Of a DNA stretch of 64,000 nucleotides, positions 30,469 to 38,598 are shown in pieces. Below the pieces are notes generated by a model. It had not been told where the DNA came from. It saw nothing but the letters and a program-made list of their open reading frames with translations, and made no database searches. Both the position numbers and the translations under genes were made by a program. Each line of letters begins with the position of its first letter. The stretch's first letter is position 1. This DNA is from Candidatus Thioglobus sp. (lineage in GTDB: Bacteria; Pseudomonadota; Gammaproteobacteria; PS1; Pseudothioglobaceae). The stretch spans positions 186,001 through 250,000 of the forward strand of contig JAOJBP010000001.1 of the NCBI GenBank assembly GCA_028228555.1. The letters are read 5' to 3'.

Positions 30469-30496
30469 ATTATATAACATTTATATTAGAAGTCAA
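30469..30496 (-). promoter_or_regulatory. Near-consensus sigma70 promoter of the repeat-protein gene
   Basis: Minus strand TTGACT (30496-30491), 16-base spacer, TATAAT (30474-30469). With a start near 30462 the leader is about 80 bases. The hexamers differ from consensus at a single position. The rest of the 412-base gap to 31316's gene (about 30500-30736) is AT-rich and shows no gene. Confidence 0.7.
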
Positions 30497-30736
30497 TGAT
30501 ATTCTTTTATTTTTTTTCAAATATTCTATAAATCGTTGATATAACAGCGTTTATTCCCTTAAAAAAATATTGAAAAAAATAAAAATGAGCTAAAAATAGG
30601 CGTCAAGAGTACTAAAAAAGCATCCAAAATGGCTGTTTCGTCTTAATGATTGGGTCTTTTTAAGTCCTTATCTGTGCAAATTATCAAAATTTGGCAAATA
30701 TTGAGAATGAACCTGTTTATGGTTATCACTTTCAAC

Positions 30737-30768
30737 AAAAACAAAAAAACTGCTATAAATAGCAGTCT
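30737..30768 (-). terminator. Terminator of the Asn/Gln-rich secreted protein gene
   Basis: ACTGCTAT (30749-30756) and ATAGCAGT (30759-30766) form a tight hairpin; on the minus strand it is followed by seven T, a G and more T. It lies 25 bases after the stop of the gene at 30792. Confidence 0.85.
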
Positions 30769-30791
30769 TAAATCAAGTTGAGACTTGTTAA

Positions 30792-31316
30792 TTACTTATT
30801 AATATTAATTCTAGGCGTAGATGCGGCAGCGGGTGATAAATTCTGACCCTGCATCTGAGCTCTAACTGCCTGTGCAGCATTCTGAGACTGTGATTGCATC
30901 TGTTTATATCCGTCATTGAAGTTTACTGGCATTTCGTTAACAAAAAATGTTTTGCTGCCTGAGCCTTGAATTTGATCTAGCGTTTTACTAAAATCAGTCT
31001 CTTTTAGCCAGTTACTCGGCTGGATTTGATTAGGCGTAGCAATCATTGCGTTATTTTGTTGGAACGCATTATTTTGACGATAGTTTTTAAGTGTGCTTGG
31101 ACGTGCACCAAAGCGACTCATATTTCGCGCGTCATTTTGTGGTGAATATTGTTCGCCCGCAGACATTGGATTCCAATTAGAATTATTACTCCAAGGTGCT
31201 TGACTCGTGTGGCCCGTTCCATTTCCAAACGGTGAAAAACCAGTGGTATCAAAAAATGCAGCAGCATTCATTGATATGGTCGCTAAACCAATCAGAAAAT
31301 AATTAATTTTTGTCAT
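30792..31316 (-). CDS. Secreted Asn/Gln-rich protein of unknown function
   Basis: 174 residues, not recognised. It starts with a signal peptide (about 1-20, MTKINYFLIGLATISMNAAA) followed by FFDTTGF, an ending very like the SASAFFG of the neighbouring repeat protein. The mature chain is rich in Asn, Gln, Ser and Pro, has no Cys and little predicted hydrophobic core. It has several QNNA/QQNNA-like stretches and a Gln/Ala-rich helix near the C-terminus (YKQMQSQSQNAAQAVRAQMQ). It has its own consensus promoter and terminator. It lies between the repeat protein and the RND-type operon, all on the minus strand. It may be a second matrix or surface protein or a substrate of that operon; this is inference from position and composition. 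Confidence 0.65.
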   Translation of the reverse strand: MTKINYFLIGLATISMNAAAFFDTTGFSPFGNGTGHTSQAPWSNNSNWNPMSAGEQYSPQNDARNMSRFGARPSTLKNYRQNNAFQQNNAMIATPNQIQPSNWLKETDFSKTLDQIQGSGSKTFFVNEMPVNFNDGYKQMQSQSQNAAQAVRAQMQGQNLSPAAASTPRININK

Positions 31317-31345
31317 AGTATGTGACTTGGTAAATAATTTATATT

Positions 31346-31374
31346 ATTATACCATAATATAAATTATATTTCAA
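31346..31374 (-). promoter_or_regulatory. Consensus extended -10 promoter of the Asn/Gln-rich protein gene
   Basis: Minus strand TTGAAA (31374-31369), 17-base spacer, TATAAT (31351-31346) preceded by TGG, which makes an extended -10 element. It sits in the 63-base gap after the outer-membrane-protein gene, so the secreted protein can be made independently of that operon. Confidence 0.72.
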
Positions 31375-31379
31375 TCTGG

Positions 31380-32672
31380 CTAAAAACCATAGCTTAGTTT
31401 TGTAAAGATTCGATCGTTATCCTTAAAACTGTCAATAGTAAGATTATCGCCTGGTAGATAATCAATAACGCCAGCGCTTACTGACATTTGATCATCAACC
31501 GCATAATCAAGCTCAAATCTAGCTGTTCCTCCATCTTGTCCCGTATTACCAAACACACTGAAAACCGCATTAAAATCTAGCGTTTGATTTAAATAAGATT
31601 GGTTAAAGCGTAAGGCTTGCTGGTATTCTTTCTCAGGCTTATAGCCATTTAGCACATGATTAATTAGATCTTCATAATCATGGATTTTTCTCAAGGCGAT
31701 TTCATAACTGATTGAACCATCTCGAATGCCGCTATATTCAACGCCTAACAATAAATCAGTTCTGGCTTTATTATCATTAACATTGTTATAGTTAATATTA
31801 TCAAAATGTGCAATTTCAGTCTTTAATAAGAAACTGTCAACCACTTGATTATAAGCAAAACCTAGCATTTTAGATTTATTGTCATATTTCAATGTCGTAT
31901 TATTCTCTACTAAATAGGGCTTGTCTACATAAGTATCGGCGAAATAAAAACCCAGATCATAACCTTCAAATGCGCCATTTAAACTCATGGCAAATGTTGT
32001 ATTGTCCAAAGAGTCGGCAGGCTGAATAATTAAAAAATCATTTGCACCTATAGGCAGACTGCTAAAATCTGAATCTTTCCTGGGATTCTTGCTGAAACGA
32101 TTTTCATGAAGTGCAATGACTGATAAATTTAAATCGTTCATATAGTAATCTAGCTTGCTCATCGTTCTGCCTAAGCGTAAATTCTTAATATCGACCAATC
32201 CAGGTGTGCGATTGTCTAATGGATTAAGAATATCCGTTATTCTGATAGAATCTGACTTGCCCCAAACTACGACCTGCCTACCAGCCTTAAAGTCTAAATT
32301 TTGAAAAATTTCGAGCTCAATATTAAGCTCATTTAAATCAATTTGAGTTTCATAGCCTTCTGGAACGGATCGATTTTCAAGCTCATACACAAAATCACGG
32401 TAGCCTTTAAGGTTGCCTGATAATTTCGCGCCATTGTCAAATTTGTACTCACCCAAAATATCAACTAAGGTTTTTAAAGATGACAAGTCTTTTTCATTGC
32501 TAACATTGTAATGCGCCTCTACTTCGATCGAGCCATATAAATCACCTTTTGAATCTGGCGCCTGATCGACGACAACTTCAATCACCTCATCATCAAAGCC
32601 TTCATCAAAGCCGTCTTCTGCACTAATAGATAATGATAAAACTAATACAACAGAACTAAGCCAATATTTCAT
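31380..32672 (-). CDS. DUF1302-like outer-membrane beta-barrel protein
   Basis: 430 residues with a signal peptide (about 1-18) and an acidic N-terminal stretch (EDGFDEGFDDEVIEVVVD). Then come many alternating amphipathic strands and a C-terminal KLSYGF ending in Phe, the outer-membrane assembly signal. The segment FKAGRQVVVWGKSDSIRITDILNPLDNR matches the most conserved part of DUF1302-family proteins (GRQVV.WG, then NP), which are encoded next to RND/MMPL transporters in several proteobacteria. No function is established for the family; a pore or acceptor for an exported hydrophobic compound or lipid is the usual suggestion. It begins three bases after the LolA-like gene stop, so they are co-translated. 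Confidence 0.75.
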   Translation of the reverse strand: MKYWLSSVVLVLSLSISAEDGFDEGFDDEVIEVVVDQAPDSKGDLYGSIEVEAHYNVSNEKDLSSLKTLVDILGEYKFDNGAKLSGNLKGYRDFVYELENRSVPEGYETQIDLNELNIELEIFQNLDFKAGRQVVVWGKSDSIRITDILNPLDNRTPGLVDIKNLRLGRTMSKLDYYMNDLNLSVIALHENRFSKNPRKDSDFSSLPIGANDFLIIQPADSLDNTTFAMSLNGAFEGYDLGFYFADTYVDKPYLVENNTTLKYDNKSKMLGFAYNQVVDSFLLKTEIAHFDNINYNNVNDNKARTDLLLGVEYSGIRDGSISYEIALRKIHDYEDLINHVLNGYKPEKEYQQALRFNQSYLNQTLDFNAVFSVFGNTGQDGGTARFELDYAVDDQMSVSAGVIDYLPGDNLTIDSFKDNDRIFTKLSYGF

Positions 32673-32675
32673 CTC

Positions 32676-33482
32676 TTAAAGGCCTTTCTCAATTGTTCGA
32701 ATTGTAAACATATTGCTATCGATCGGCTGATTAATTCTGACATCAGAATTAGTTAAGATGGTCTTATGCAGGGTTTGTTTTCCTTGCTTGGTAGTCATGG
32801 TAGTTTTCATAGCAACCCAAATGCCGTCAATTTTCTGTATCTCTTTGACATCCATATATTTAATACGACTGGCTTTTTTCAAATAAAACTTCGCACGAGT
32901 CAGCACGTAATTATCTTTACGCACATATAGAATACTCTTTGTATAGCCTGTTTCGTCGATCACGCCTTGGTTTGCCGGCAATGCTTCAATCTTCCACACT
33001 TGCTCGTCACCCTTAGCACGCTTAATGGTGCTTTCTCCTAGCAACTTATAGCTGTAATCATCCAACTCTTTATCGGTCATATCTGAATAGGAGAAATCAC
33101 TGCCCATAAAAGCAGCATCTTTGTCACTAGCTGGTATTCGCTTGGTTTTTTTCAATGCTGGTAAATACATCCACTGATCATCGTCCTTATCGTCACCACT
33201 ATAATCATAAGTCAAAAAGGCGGTATTTTTAACATCGCTTGGCGATAAGAAAAAGATAGTTTTATGCTCAGTATTAGCGTCAATATCTTTTGAAAATGTG
33301 CGCATTTGTCGAGTGCGCTGCTTGTTATTTTTATCAATCAACGTCATTTGCATGGTGGACACCATACTGTCGCCGTCATCTCTCGCATCTGCTTTATCCA
33401 TAATGCTTCGAGCCTGGTCTGCGCCGAATGCACTGGTTGCACCTAATAGGGCGCTGAGTGTTACTAATAATAGTTTTTTCAT
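32676..33482 (-). CDS. LolA-like outer membrane lipoprotein-sorting family protein
   Basis: 268 residues with a signal peptide (about 1-20, ending SAFGA). It belongs to the periplasmic group annotated as outer membrane lipoprotein-sorting protein (COG2834), with a LolA/LolB-like curved beta-sheet expected. Visible family features are ARSIMDKADARDDGDSMVSTMQMTLID near the start, DDQWMYLPALKKTKRIPASDKDAAFMGSDFSYSDM in the centre and KFYLKKASRIKYMDV later. It is not canonical LolA. Its start overlaps the stop of the RND transporter (TAATG) and the barrel gene follows after three bases. It may shuttle a hydrophobic cargo across the periplasm. Confidence 0.8.
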   Translation of the reverse strand: MKKLLLVTLSALLGATSAFGADQARSIMDKADARDDGDSMVSTMQMTLIDKNNKQRTRQMRTFSKDIDANTEHKTIFFLSPSDVKNTAFLTYDYSGDDKDDDQWMYLPALKKTKRIPASDKDAAFMGSDFSYSDMTDKELDDYSYKLLGESTIKRAKGDEQVWKIEALPANQGVIDETGYTKSILYVRKDNYVLTRAKFYLKKASRIKYMDVKEIQKIDGIWVAMKTTMTTKQGKQTLHKTILTNSDVRINQPIDSNMFTIRTIEKGL

Positions 33483-35905
33483 TATAAATCTCCTTTGTTA
33501 TGAACAAGTAACTTCATGATGGCAGGCACTAAGAAAAAATCAGCCAATAGAGCAATAAAGATAGCGCTGGCTGTCAATATACCAAAGTTAAACATCGAGC
33601 TCATCGAGGCAAACAACAAGACCAAAAATCCAACTGAAAGCACGATCGATGTTGCTGTTATAGCTCTACCGGTGCCCATTAAAGTAAGTCTTACTGCTTT
33701 ATCAACATCATTAAATTCAAGCTCATAGCGCCTAAAGTTATGCATGAAATGCACCGTGTCATCCACCGCTAATCCGAGCGCAATAGCACCAATTAACATG
33801 GTGAACATATCAAGTGGCATATCAAAAATTACCATAATGGTTGATAAGAACAAAATTGGCAAGATATTTGGAATCATACTGATTAAACCAATCTTGACAT
33901 TGCCAATGAGTAGCACCATCATGACTGTCACCAAGCCAAAGGCTATCAAGTAGCTTATTGCACTAGAGTGAATGGATTTTTCCATAATCACTGATAATAA
34001 TGTCGTGATGCCTGTTAATTGAACAGTCGCTACACCTTTAAACTCTTGATCAAGTCGCTCTTGAACTTGCAATATAAACTCGTTGTATTCAAGTGCATCA
34101 ATATAGGGTGCTTTAACCGTGATACGCGCTTTTGAAAAACTGGAATCTACAAAATCTTCCAAATCATCGCTGCCGCTATTTTCAAATAAAAATAGCTCTT
34201 GAGCAATCAGATCTTTATTTTGAGGGATACTATAAAACTCGGCCTTATTTTCATTCAGTGCCCTATTAGTCTCTTTCAACACATCGGCCAAACTTAGGGT
34301 TTTTCCCACAAAGTAGGTCTCAGTTTGAATACTATTCAAATAATCCGTGGCGTTTTGGATTTTGTTAAGCATTACCGGTTCATACAAACCATTTTCTTTG
34401 CCGGTATCAATCACAATTTCCAAAGTGATCGAGCCCTTAAGTTTTTCATCAACTACCTCTGTAGCGACTCTTGAGGGGTGATCTTCTGGAAACCACTCTA
34501 ATGGATAATGCGAGAATCTGAGCTGTGATGCAAAGAAAATAGCGACCACAACCATCATTGTACTAATCGCGATAATCGCTTTTGGATAGCCTGTTGAGAT
34601 TCGACTAATGCTCAATAACATCGTGTCCATCTTAGTGTGCTCTTGTGAATCTTCTTTGGCTGTATGTGGTTTAATTTTCATACTGGCAATCAGTGCTGGT
34701 AATAAAACCAAGTTAAACAACAAACCAATCAAAACACCACTACTGGCGAACACGCCTAAATCAGCCACGGGGGACAGCTCTGAAAATGAGAACGACCATA
34801 GGCCCGCTGCTGTGGTGAGTGATGTCATCACAATGGCAAGTCCAGAGTGTCCCATGGCATAACGTAGAGATGCCTTTCTGTCTTGCGTTTTAGAAAGGTC
34901 CTTATAAAAAATTGCCAATAAGTGAATGGCGCCGCCGGTAATAACGGCCAGTAAAAATGACGGCATAATTTGAGTCACAATGGTAAACGGCGTACCCGTT
35001 ATAGCCATAAGAGACAAGGTAACTGCAATGGTGAAAAAAACGGCAACTAGAGGAAGTAGCACGCCTGAAAGGCGCTTAAATAATATGGCCAAAACAATTA
35101 CAATCATTACAATCATTTTTGTAATAAAGCTTTTAGTATCCTCCATCATGCTTTGTTTTAACGTGCCAGCAATTACTGCTGAGCCGGTCAGATAGATTTT
35201 AAAATCCTCTGCTTCAAAGTCTTTAATAATTTGCTGAGCTTTGTTAACAAGAATAGTGTTTTCAGCATCCGAAAAATAAAGCTTCTCAGTTTGCACTATA
35301 TTAACGGGCTTATCTGCGAACTCATCTTCTTCCTGTTCAACGATAAGTTTGCCATCAGCATCAAGCAAAGAGTATGTTTGTGTATCAATCACAATGGTGG
35401 TGAATGTTTGATCTTCACTAAATAACAAATTTTCTAGCAAAGGATTGTTAAGTGCTCGTTGTTTTTGCGGCTCAATCTGTTCTTGTGTATCTGGCAAGGC
35501 TTCAAACAAATCCTCAACAATCAGACTTTCTTGGTCGCCATAAGTATTTCTGGCATTAATAAGAGAGTTAACGTCTGTGATATAAGGCGTTAACTCATTT
35601 TCAAGTCGAACATGAAGCTTTTCCAGCTTCTTGAGAAAATTCAGATCAAAAACATTGCTTGTTTTAATAGCAACCAACAGCTTTTCATCACGACCAAACT
35701 GGTCTCTAAACTCATCATAAGCCACACGCATAGAATCTGTTTTATGCAGAAATCCCTCTGTTGAGGTGTCCATGGTTAAATTCGGCAATTGAGAGCCAAA
35801 TGCTGCTACTAATAATAAAATGGCAAAAATGGTTTTTTTACTATTTGTAAAGATCAAGTCTGAAAAACTTTCAAATTTTCTTTCGGTTCGATGACGCCAA
35901 TTCAT
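33482..35905 (-). CDS. RND/MMPL-family transporter
   Basis: 807 residues from the ATG at 35905 (an in-frame TTG at 35920 is less likely). A two-fold RND architecture: an N-terminal membrane helix, a large periplasmic loop (about 55-255), six helices, a second loop (about 430-640), then six helices. The sterol-sensing-like transmembrane block occurs twice, the second copy with IGAIALGLAVDDTVHFMHNFRR (proton-relay Asp pair). This is the COG1033-type exporter rather than a drug-efflux AcrB. No membrane-fusion protein or TolC is encoded nearby; the LolA-like protein and the barrel appear to take those places. First gene of the three-gene operon. Confidence 0.88.
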   Translation of the reverse strand: MNWRHRTERKFESFSDLIFTNSKKTIFAILLLVAAFGSQLPNLTMDTSTEGFLHKTDSMRVAYDEFRDQFGRDEKLLVAIKTSNVFDLNFLKKLEKLHVRLENELTPYITDVNSLINARNTYGDQESLIVEDLFEALPDTQEQIEPQKQRALNNPLLENLLFSEDQTFTTIVIDTQTYSLLDADGKLIVEQEEDEFADKPVNIVQTEKLYFSDAENTILVNKAQQIIKDFEAEDFKIYLTGSAVIAGTLKQSMMEDTKSFITKMIVMIVIVLAILFKRLSGVLLPLVAVFFTIAVTLSLMAITGTPFTIVTQIMPSFLLAVITGGAIHLLAIFYKDLSKTQDRKASLRYAMGHSGLAIVMTSLTTAAGLWSFSFSELSPVADLGVFASSGVLIGLLFNLVLLPALIASMKIKPHTAKEDSQEHTKMDTMLLSISRISTGYPKAIIAISTMMVVVAIFFASQLRFSHYPLEWFPEDHPSRVATEVVDEKLKGSITLEIVIDTGKENGLYEPVMLNKIQNATDYLNSIQTETYFVGKTLSLADVLKETNRALNENKAEFYSIPQNKDLIAQELFLFENSGSDDLEDFVDSSFSKARITVKAPYIDALEYNEFILQVQERLDQEFKGVATVQLTGITTLLSVIMEKSIHSSAISYLIAFGLVTVMMVLLIGNVKIGLISMIPNILPILFLSTIMVIFDMPLDMFTMLIGAIALGLAVDDTVHFMHNFRRYELEFNDVDKAVRLTLMGTGRAITATSIVLSVGFLVLLFASMSSMFNFGILTASAIFIALLADFFLVPAIMKLLVHNKGDL

Positions 35906-36134
35906 AATAGGTAATTCCAATTAATAAGTTTTTAAAATTTTATTGTTATATAGAAAGCATGGTGTGCATTTTATTATATAAATTAAAATGTTGATGCCCC
36001 TCTATTTTTAAATCAAGTTCATTATAAGCTGTAATATAAACTAGCATATTATATAAAAAAACATTTGCTATCAACTTATTGCCAAATGTAACAATTCTAT
36101 TGTGATCATATAGCTTACGTATAATTAATTTTAT

Positions 36135-36266
36135 ATGTTGAAAACAAAAAACATAATACTGCCAGGAGAAGAGGGGCCCTCTGTCGCGTTAAGACCCTAT
36201 TACTTATCGCAAATACCGGTTATTGTGCTAGAAAGCAGTAGCACTAAAATAATACTAACACTGTGA
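36135..36266 (+). CDS. Small ORF coupled to the DUF3147 gene
   Basis: 43 codons: ATG at 36135, reading MLKTKNIILPGEEGPS then VALRPYYLSQIPVIVLE, stop at 36264-36266. Its stop overlaps the GTG start of the next gene (GTGA), the pattern of translational coupling. I do not recognise the product. No strong ribosome site precedes it, although TATAAT (36120-36125) lies shortly upstream. It could be a leader peptide, the 3' end of a decayed gene, or simply chance. Confidence 0.35.
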   Translation: MLKTKNIILPGEEGPSVALRPYYLSQIPVIVLESSSTKIILTL

Positions 36267-36613
36267 TTTACTATTTGACAAAAGTAGTTGTTAGTGCGAT
36301 TTTGATTGTAATCATCTCTGAAATATCAAAGCGTAGCTCTTTTATGGGTGCGCTTCTTGCCTCTATCCCTTTGGTTTCTGTCATGGCCATTTTATGGATC
36401 TATATAGACACCAAAGATATTGAAAAAATAAGTAGTCTTTCTACAGGTATTTTTTGGCTTGTACTGCCCTCACTGGCTTTATTTGTATCCCTGCCTTTAT
36501 TGCTAAAACAAGGTTTGGACTTTTATTTAAGCTTGCTTATCTCAGTCGCAATCACTGTTGCTTGTTACGCTATATTGATTTTTATTCTCGATCACTACAA
36601 TATTAAACTGTAG
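36263..36613 (+). CDS. DUF3147 family membrane protein
   Basis: 116 residues, start GTG at 36263 giving MIYYLTKVVVSAILIVIISEI. About four hydrophobic segments. The conserved SKRSSFMGALLASIPLVSVMAILW block is typical of DUF3147 proteins, small inner-membrane proteins of unknown function found in many proteobacteria. It has no ATG alternative near the N-terminus and appears coupled to the preceding 43-codon ORF. It converges on the tRNA-Leu/secG/tpiA transcript. No function can be assigned from context. Confidence 0.78.
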   Translation: MIYYLTKVVVSAILIVIISEISKRSSFMGALLASIPLVSVMAILWIYIDTKDIEKISSLSTGIFWLVLPSLALFVSLPLLLKQGLDFYLSLLISVAITVACYAILIFILDHYNIKL

Positions 36614-36639
36614 ATATCTTGAACTCAGAAGAGTCCACC

Positions 36640-36671
36640 AGTAAAGAAAAGTGTTTTATGTATAACACTTT
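36640..36671 (-). terminator. Terminator of the tpiA-secG-tRNA transcript
   Basis: AAAGTGTT (36648-36655) and AACACTTT (36664-36671) form a perfect 8-bp stem. On the minus strand it is followed by TTCTTT. It lies about 75 bases beyond the 3' end of the tRNA. Confidence 0.6.
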
Positions 36672-36745
36672 AAAAACGATCCAAAATGCAATCAAACTGT
36701 TAAGCTTGACAAGCACAGTGTTTCTAAAGTGTTGTACAGTTAATA

Positions 36746-36831
36746 TGGTGCCGATGGCCAGAGTCGAACTGGCACGAGCGTAGCTCACTACCCCCTCAAG
36801 GTAGCGCGTCTACCAATTCCGCCACACCGGC
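36746..36831 (-). tRNA. tRNA-Leu(GAG)
   Basis: The minus strand folds as a class II tRNA of 86 bases including an encoded CCA (36748-36746). The acceptor stem is GCCGGTG with CATCGGC, and the D-arm contains AATTGGTAGACGCGC. The anticodon stem CTACC/GGTAG encloses the loop TTGAGGG, giving anticodon GAG (Leu codons CUC/CUU). A long variable arm follows, as expected for Leu, and the T-arm has GTTCGACTC. It lies directly downstream of secG, as in E. coli (secG-leuU). Confidence 0.95.
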
Positions 36832-36848
36832 AAAAAAATTATAGCAAC

Positions 36849-37199
36849 TTAATAGTTAGGAATGTCGCTTGTGTCAGATGGTGCTGGTGCGATCATCGGC
36901 ACATCTGAAGGAACGGTTGAAGTTACCTGTTCCATAATACTACTTGAGTCGCTCTTAGCGCCAGTTTCATTGGTTGCTAAATAGGCTAGCGTTAGGCTAG
37001 TTACAAAAAAACCAATAGCAACGCTGGCAGTTAATTTGTACATAAATGAATTTGCCCCTCTAGCGCCGAATACTGAGCCAGATGCGCCTGCACCAAAAGC
37101 AGCGCCTGCATCAGCACCTTTGCCGTGTTGCATTAAAACTAGCGCAATTAAACTAAGTGCTAAAAGTATATGAATAATTAAAATGATTTGGAATGACAT
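36849..37199 (-). CDS. secG: Protein translocase subunit SecG
   Basis: 116 residues with two membrane helices (about 3-22 and 52-75). SecG assists the SecYE channel during SecA-driven export; secA is at 54322. The inter-helix segment LMQHGKGADAGAAFGAGASGSVFGARGANSF is highly characteristic. The C-terminus is a Ser/Pro/Ala-rich acidic tail. It sits two bases from tpiA and just ahead of tRNA-Leu(GAG), the common gammaproteobacterial tpiA-secG-leu tRNA order. Confidence 0.96.
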   Translation of the reverse strand: MSFQIILIIHILLALSLIALVLMQHGKGADAGAAFGAGASGSVFGARGANSFMYKLTASVAIGFFVTSLTLAYLATNETGAKSDSSSIMEQVTSTVPSDVPMIAPAPSDTSDIPNY

Positions 37200-37201
37200 A
37201 A

Positions 37202-37948
37202 TTAACCTGCTTTACAAATTTTTAAAAAATCTTCTGGTTTCAATGAAGCGCCACCAATCAGTCCGCCATCAATGTCTTCGCAACCAATCAGTTCAGCGGC
37301 GTTACTAGGATTCATACTACCGCCGTATAAAATCGGTGTGGTTTGAGCGACGTTCTCGTCGTTCTGTGCCAACATTGAACGAATAAAGGCATGTGCATCT
37401 TGAGCTTGTTGTGGTGTCGCTGTAACGCCCGTTCCAATTGCCCAAACCGGTTCATAAGCAATAATGATATTTTTAAAAGCATCAATACCAACACGATCAA
37501 TCACCGCTTGAATTTGGCGAGAGACAACCATTTCCATGTTGTTACCCTCTCTCTCTTCTAGTGTTTCACCGATACAAAAAAGTGGCGTTAAGTGATTGTC
37601 TAGTGCAACTTGTACTTTTTGCGCGACTACTTCGTCAGTCTCGCCGTACATACTTCTTCGCTCAGAGTGTCCTACAACAACATACTGTGCACCAAAGTCT
37701 TTAATCATATCTGCACTTACCTCGCCAGTAAAAGCGCCTGATGCGTTAACATTTAGATCCTGAGCACCAAGATGTAATTGAGAGTGCGTAATTAATGCCT
37801 CAACTTGCGACATATAAGGAAAAGGCGCACAAACAATAACAGTTGAATCAACCTCTGCCATGCCAGAAAGAACACCCATAATCAGCGTGTTAACCGTCTC
37901 TTTTGAGGCGTTCATTTTCCAGTTGCCTGCAACAATAACTTGACGCAT
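37202..37948 (-). CDS. tpiA: Triosephosphate isomerase
   Basis: 248 residues. Interconverts dihydroxyacetone phosphate and glyceraldehyde-3-phosphate in glycolysis and the Calvin cycle. Landmarks: GNWKMN (substrate Asn and Lys), VVGHSERRSMYGE (catalytic His), IIAYEPVWAIGTG (catalytic Glu) and YGGSMNPSNAAEL with GGLIGGASL closing the phosphate site. First gene of the tpiA-secG-tRNA unit. Confidence 0.97.
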   Translation of the reverse strand: MRQVIVAGNWKMNASKETVNTLIMGVLSGMAEVDSTVIVCAPFPYMSQVEALITHSQLHLGAQDLNVNASGAFTGEVSADMIKDFGAQYVVVGHSERRSMYGETDEVVAQKVQVALDNHLTPLFCIGETLEEREGNNMEMVVSRQIQAVIDRVGIDAFKNIIIAYEPVWAIGTGVTATPQQAQDAHAFIRSMLAQNDENVAQTTPILYGGSMNPSNAAELIGCEDIDGGLIGGASLKPEDFLKICKAG

Positions 37949-38015
37949 AATAACTCTCTACATAAAAAAAAATGAATGTTACGCTATTTAGCAATAAAAA
38001 TCAATGGCTAAAGCT

Positions 38016-38534
38016 TTAGTGTGAAGACTTTGAGCCAAAATAAAGGGCCAATGACACCATTAAGATTCCAAGTGCAAAATATACTAAATCTAATGCACCA
38101 ACAAAAGTCATTGACAAGGACACCTCAAAGAAGGTAACGACCAGGATCATTAAAATAACCTTCGCTAATTTAGCCTTAAGGTCATCTAAAGAGTTAATCA
38201 CTAATACTTTAGATGATTGGCCACTTCCTTTTGCTTCATCTATGTCGCTAATAAACAACTCATACAAGCCTAATGCAAAAATCAGCAAAATTGTGGCCAA
38301 CAAAAATCCATCAATGGAGCCAACTGTGTGTGAAACCATTTCAATTTTTAAAGCTTTTTTTACTTCGGCAGTGGCGCCAATATAATCGCTTGCATGAACA
38401 ATTAAACTGCCCACGTCAATAGCGGTAATAACAAACAACATTAAAGAGAGTAATAGTGACGAAACTACGGCGGCTAAAACCATTAGCCTGGAGCTCCATA
38501 GCAACTTTTCAAAATACTTTTCTAAACCATTCAT
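38016..38534 (-). CDS. UPF0114 (YqhA-family) membrane protein
   Basis: 172 residues from the ATG at 38534, which has GAGAGAAG upstream; an in-frame TTG at 38549 would add five residues. Three to four membrane segments. The N-terminus with EKYFEKLLWSSRLMVLAAVVSSL and the middle GSIDGFLLATILLIFALGLYELFIS are characteristic of the UPF0114/YqhA family of inner-membrane proteins, whose function is unknown. It diverges from dnaA over 64 bases and lies 67 bases upstream of tpiA on the same strand. Confidence 0.85.
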   Translation of the reverse strand: MNGLEKYFEKLLWSSRLMVLAAVVSSLLLSLMLFVITAIDVGSLIVHASDYIGATAEVKKALKIEMVSHTVGSIDGFLLATILLIFALGLYELFISDIDEAKGSGQSSKVLVINSLDDLKAKLAKVILMILVVTFFEVSLSMTFVGALDLVYFALGILMVSLALYFGSKSSH

Positions 38535-38598
38535 CCGCTTCTCTCTCAAAACAATATAATGCTTAAGTATATCATTTACTTAATTTAAATTACCGCTT

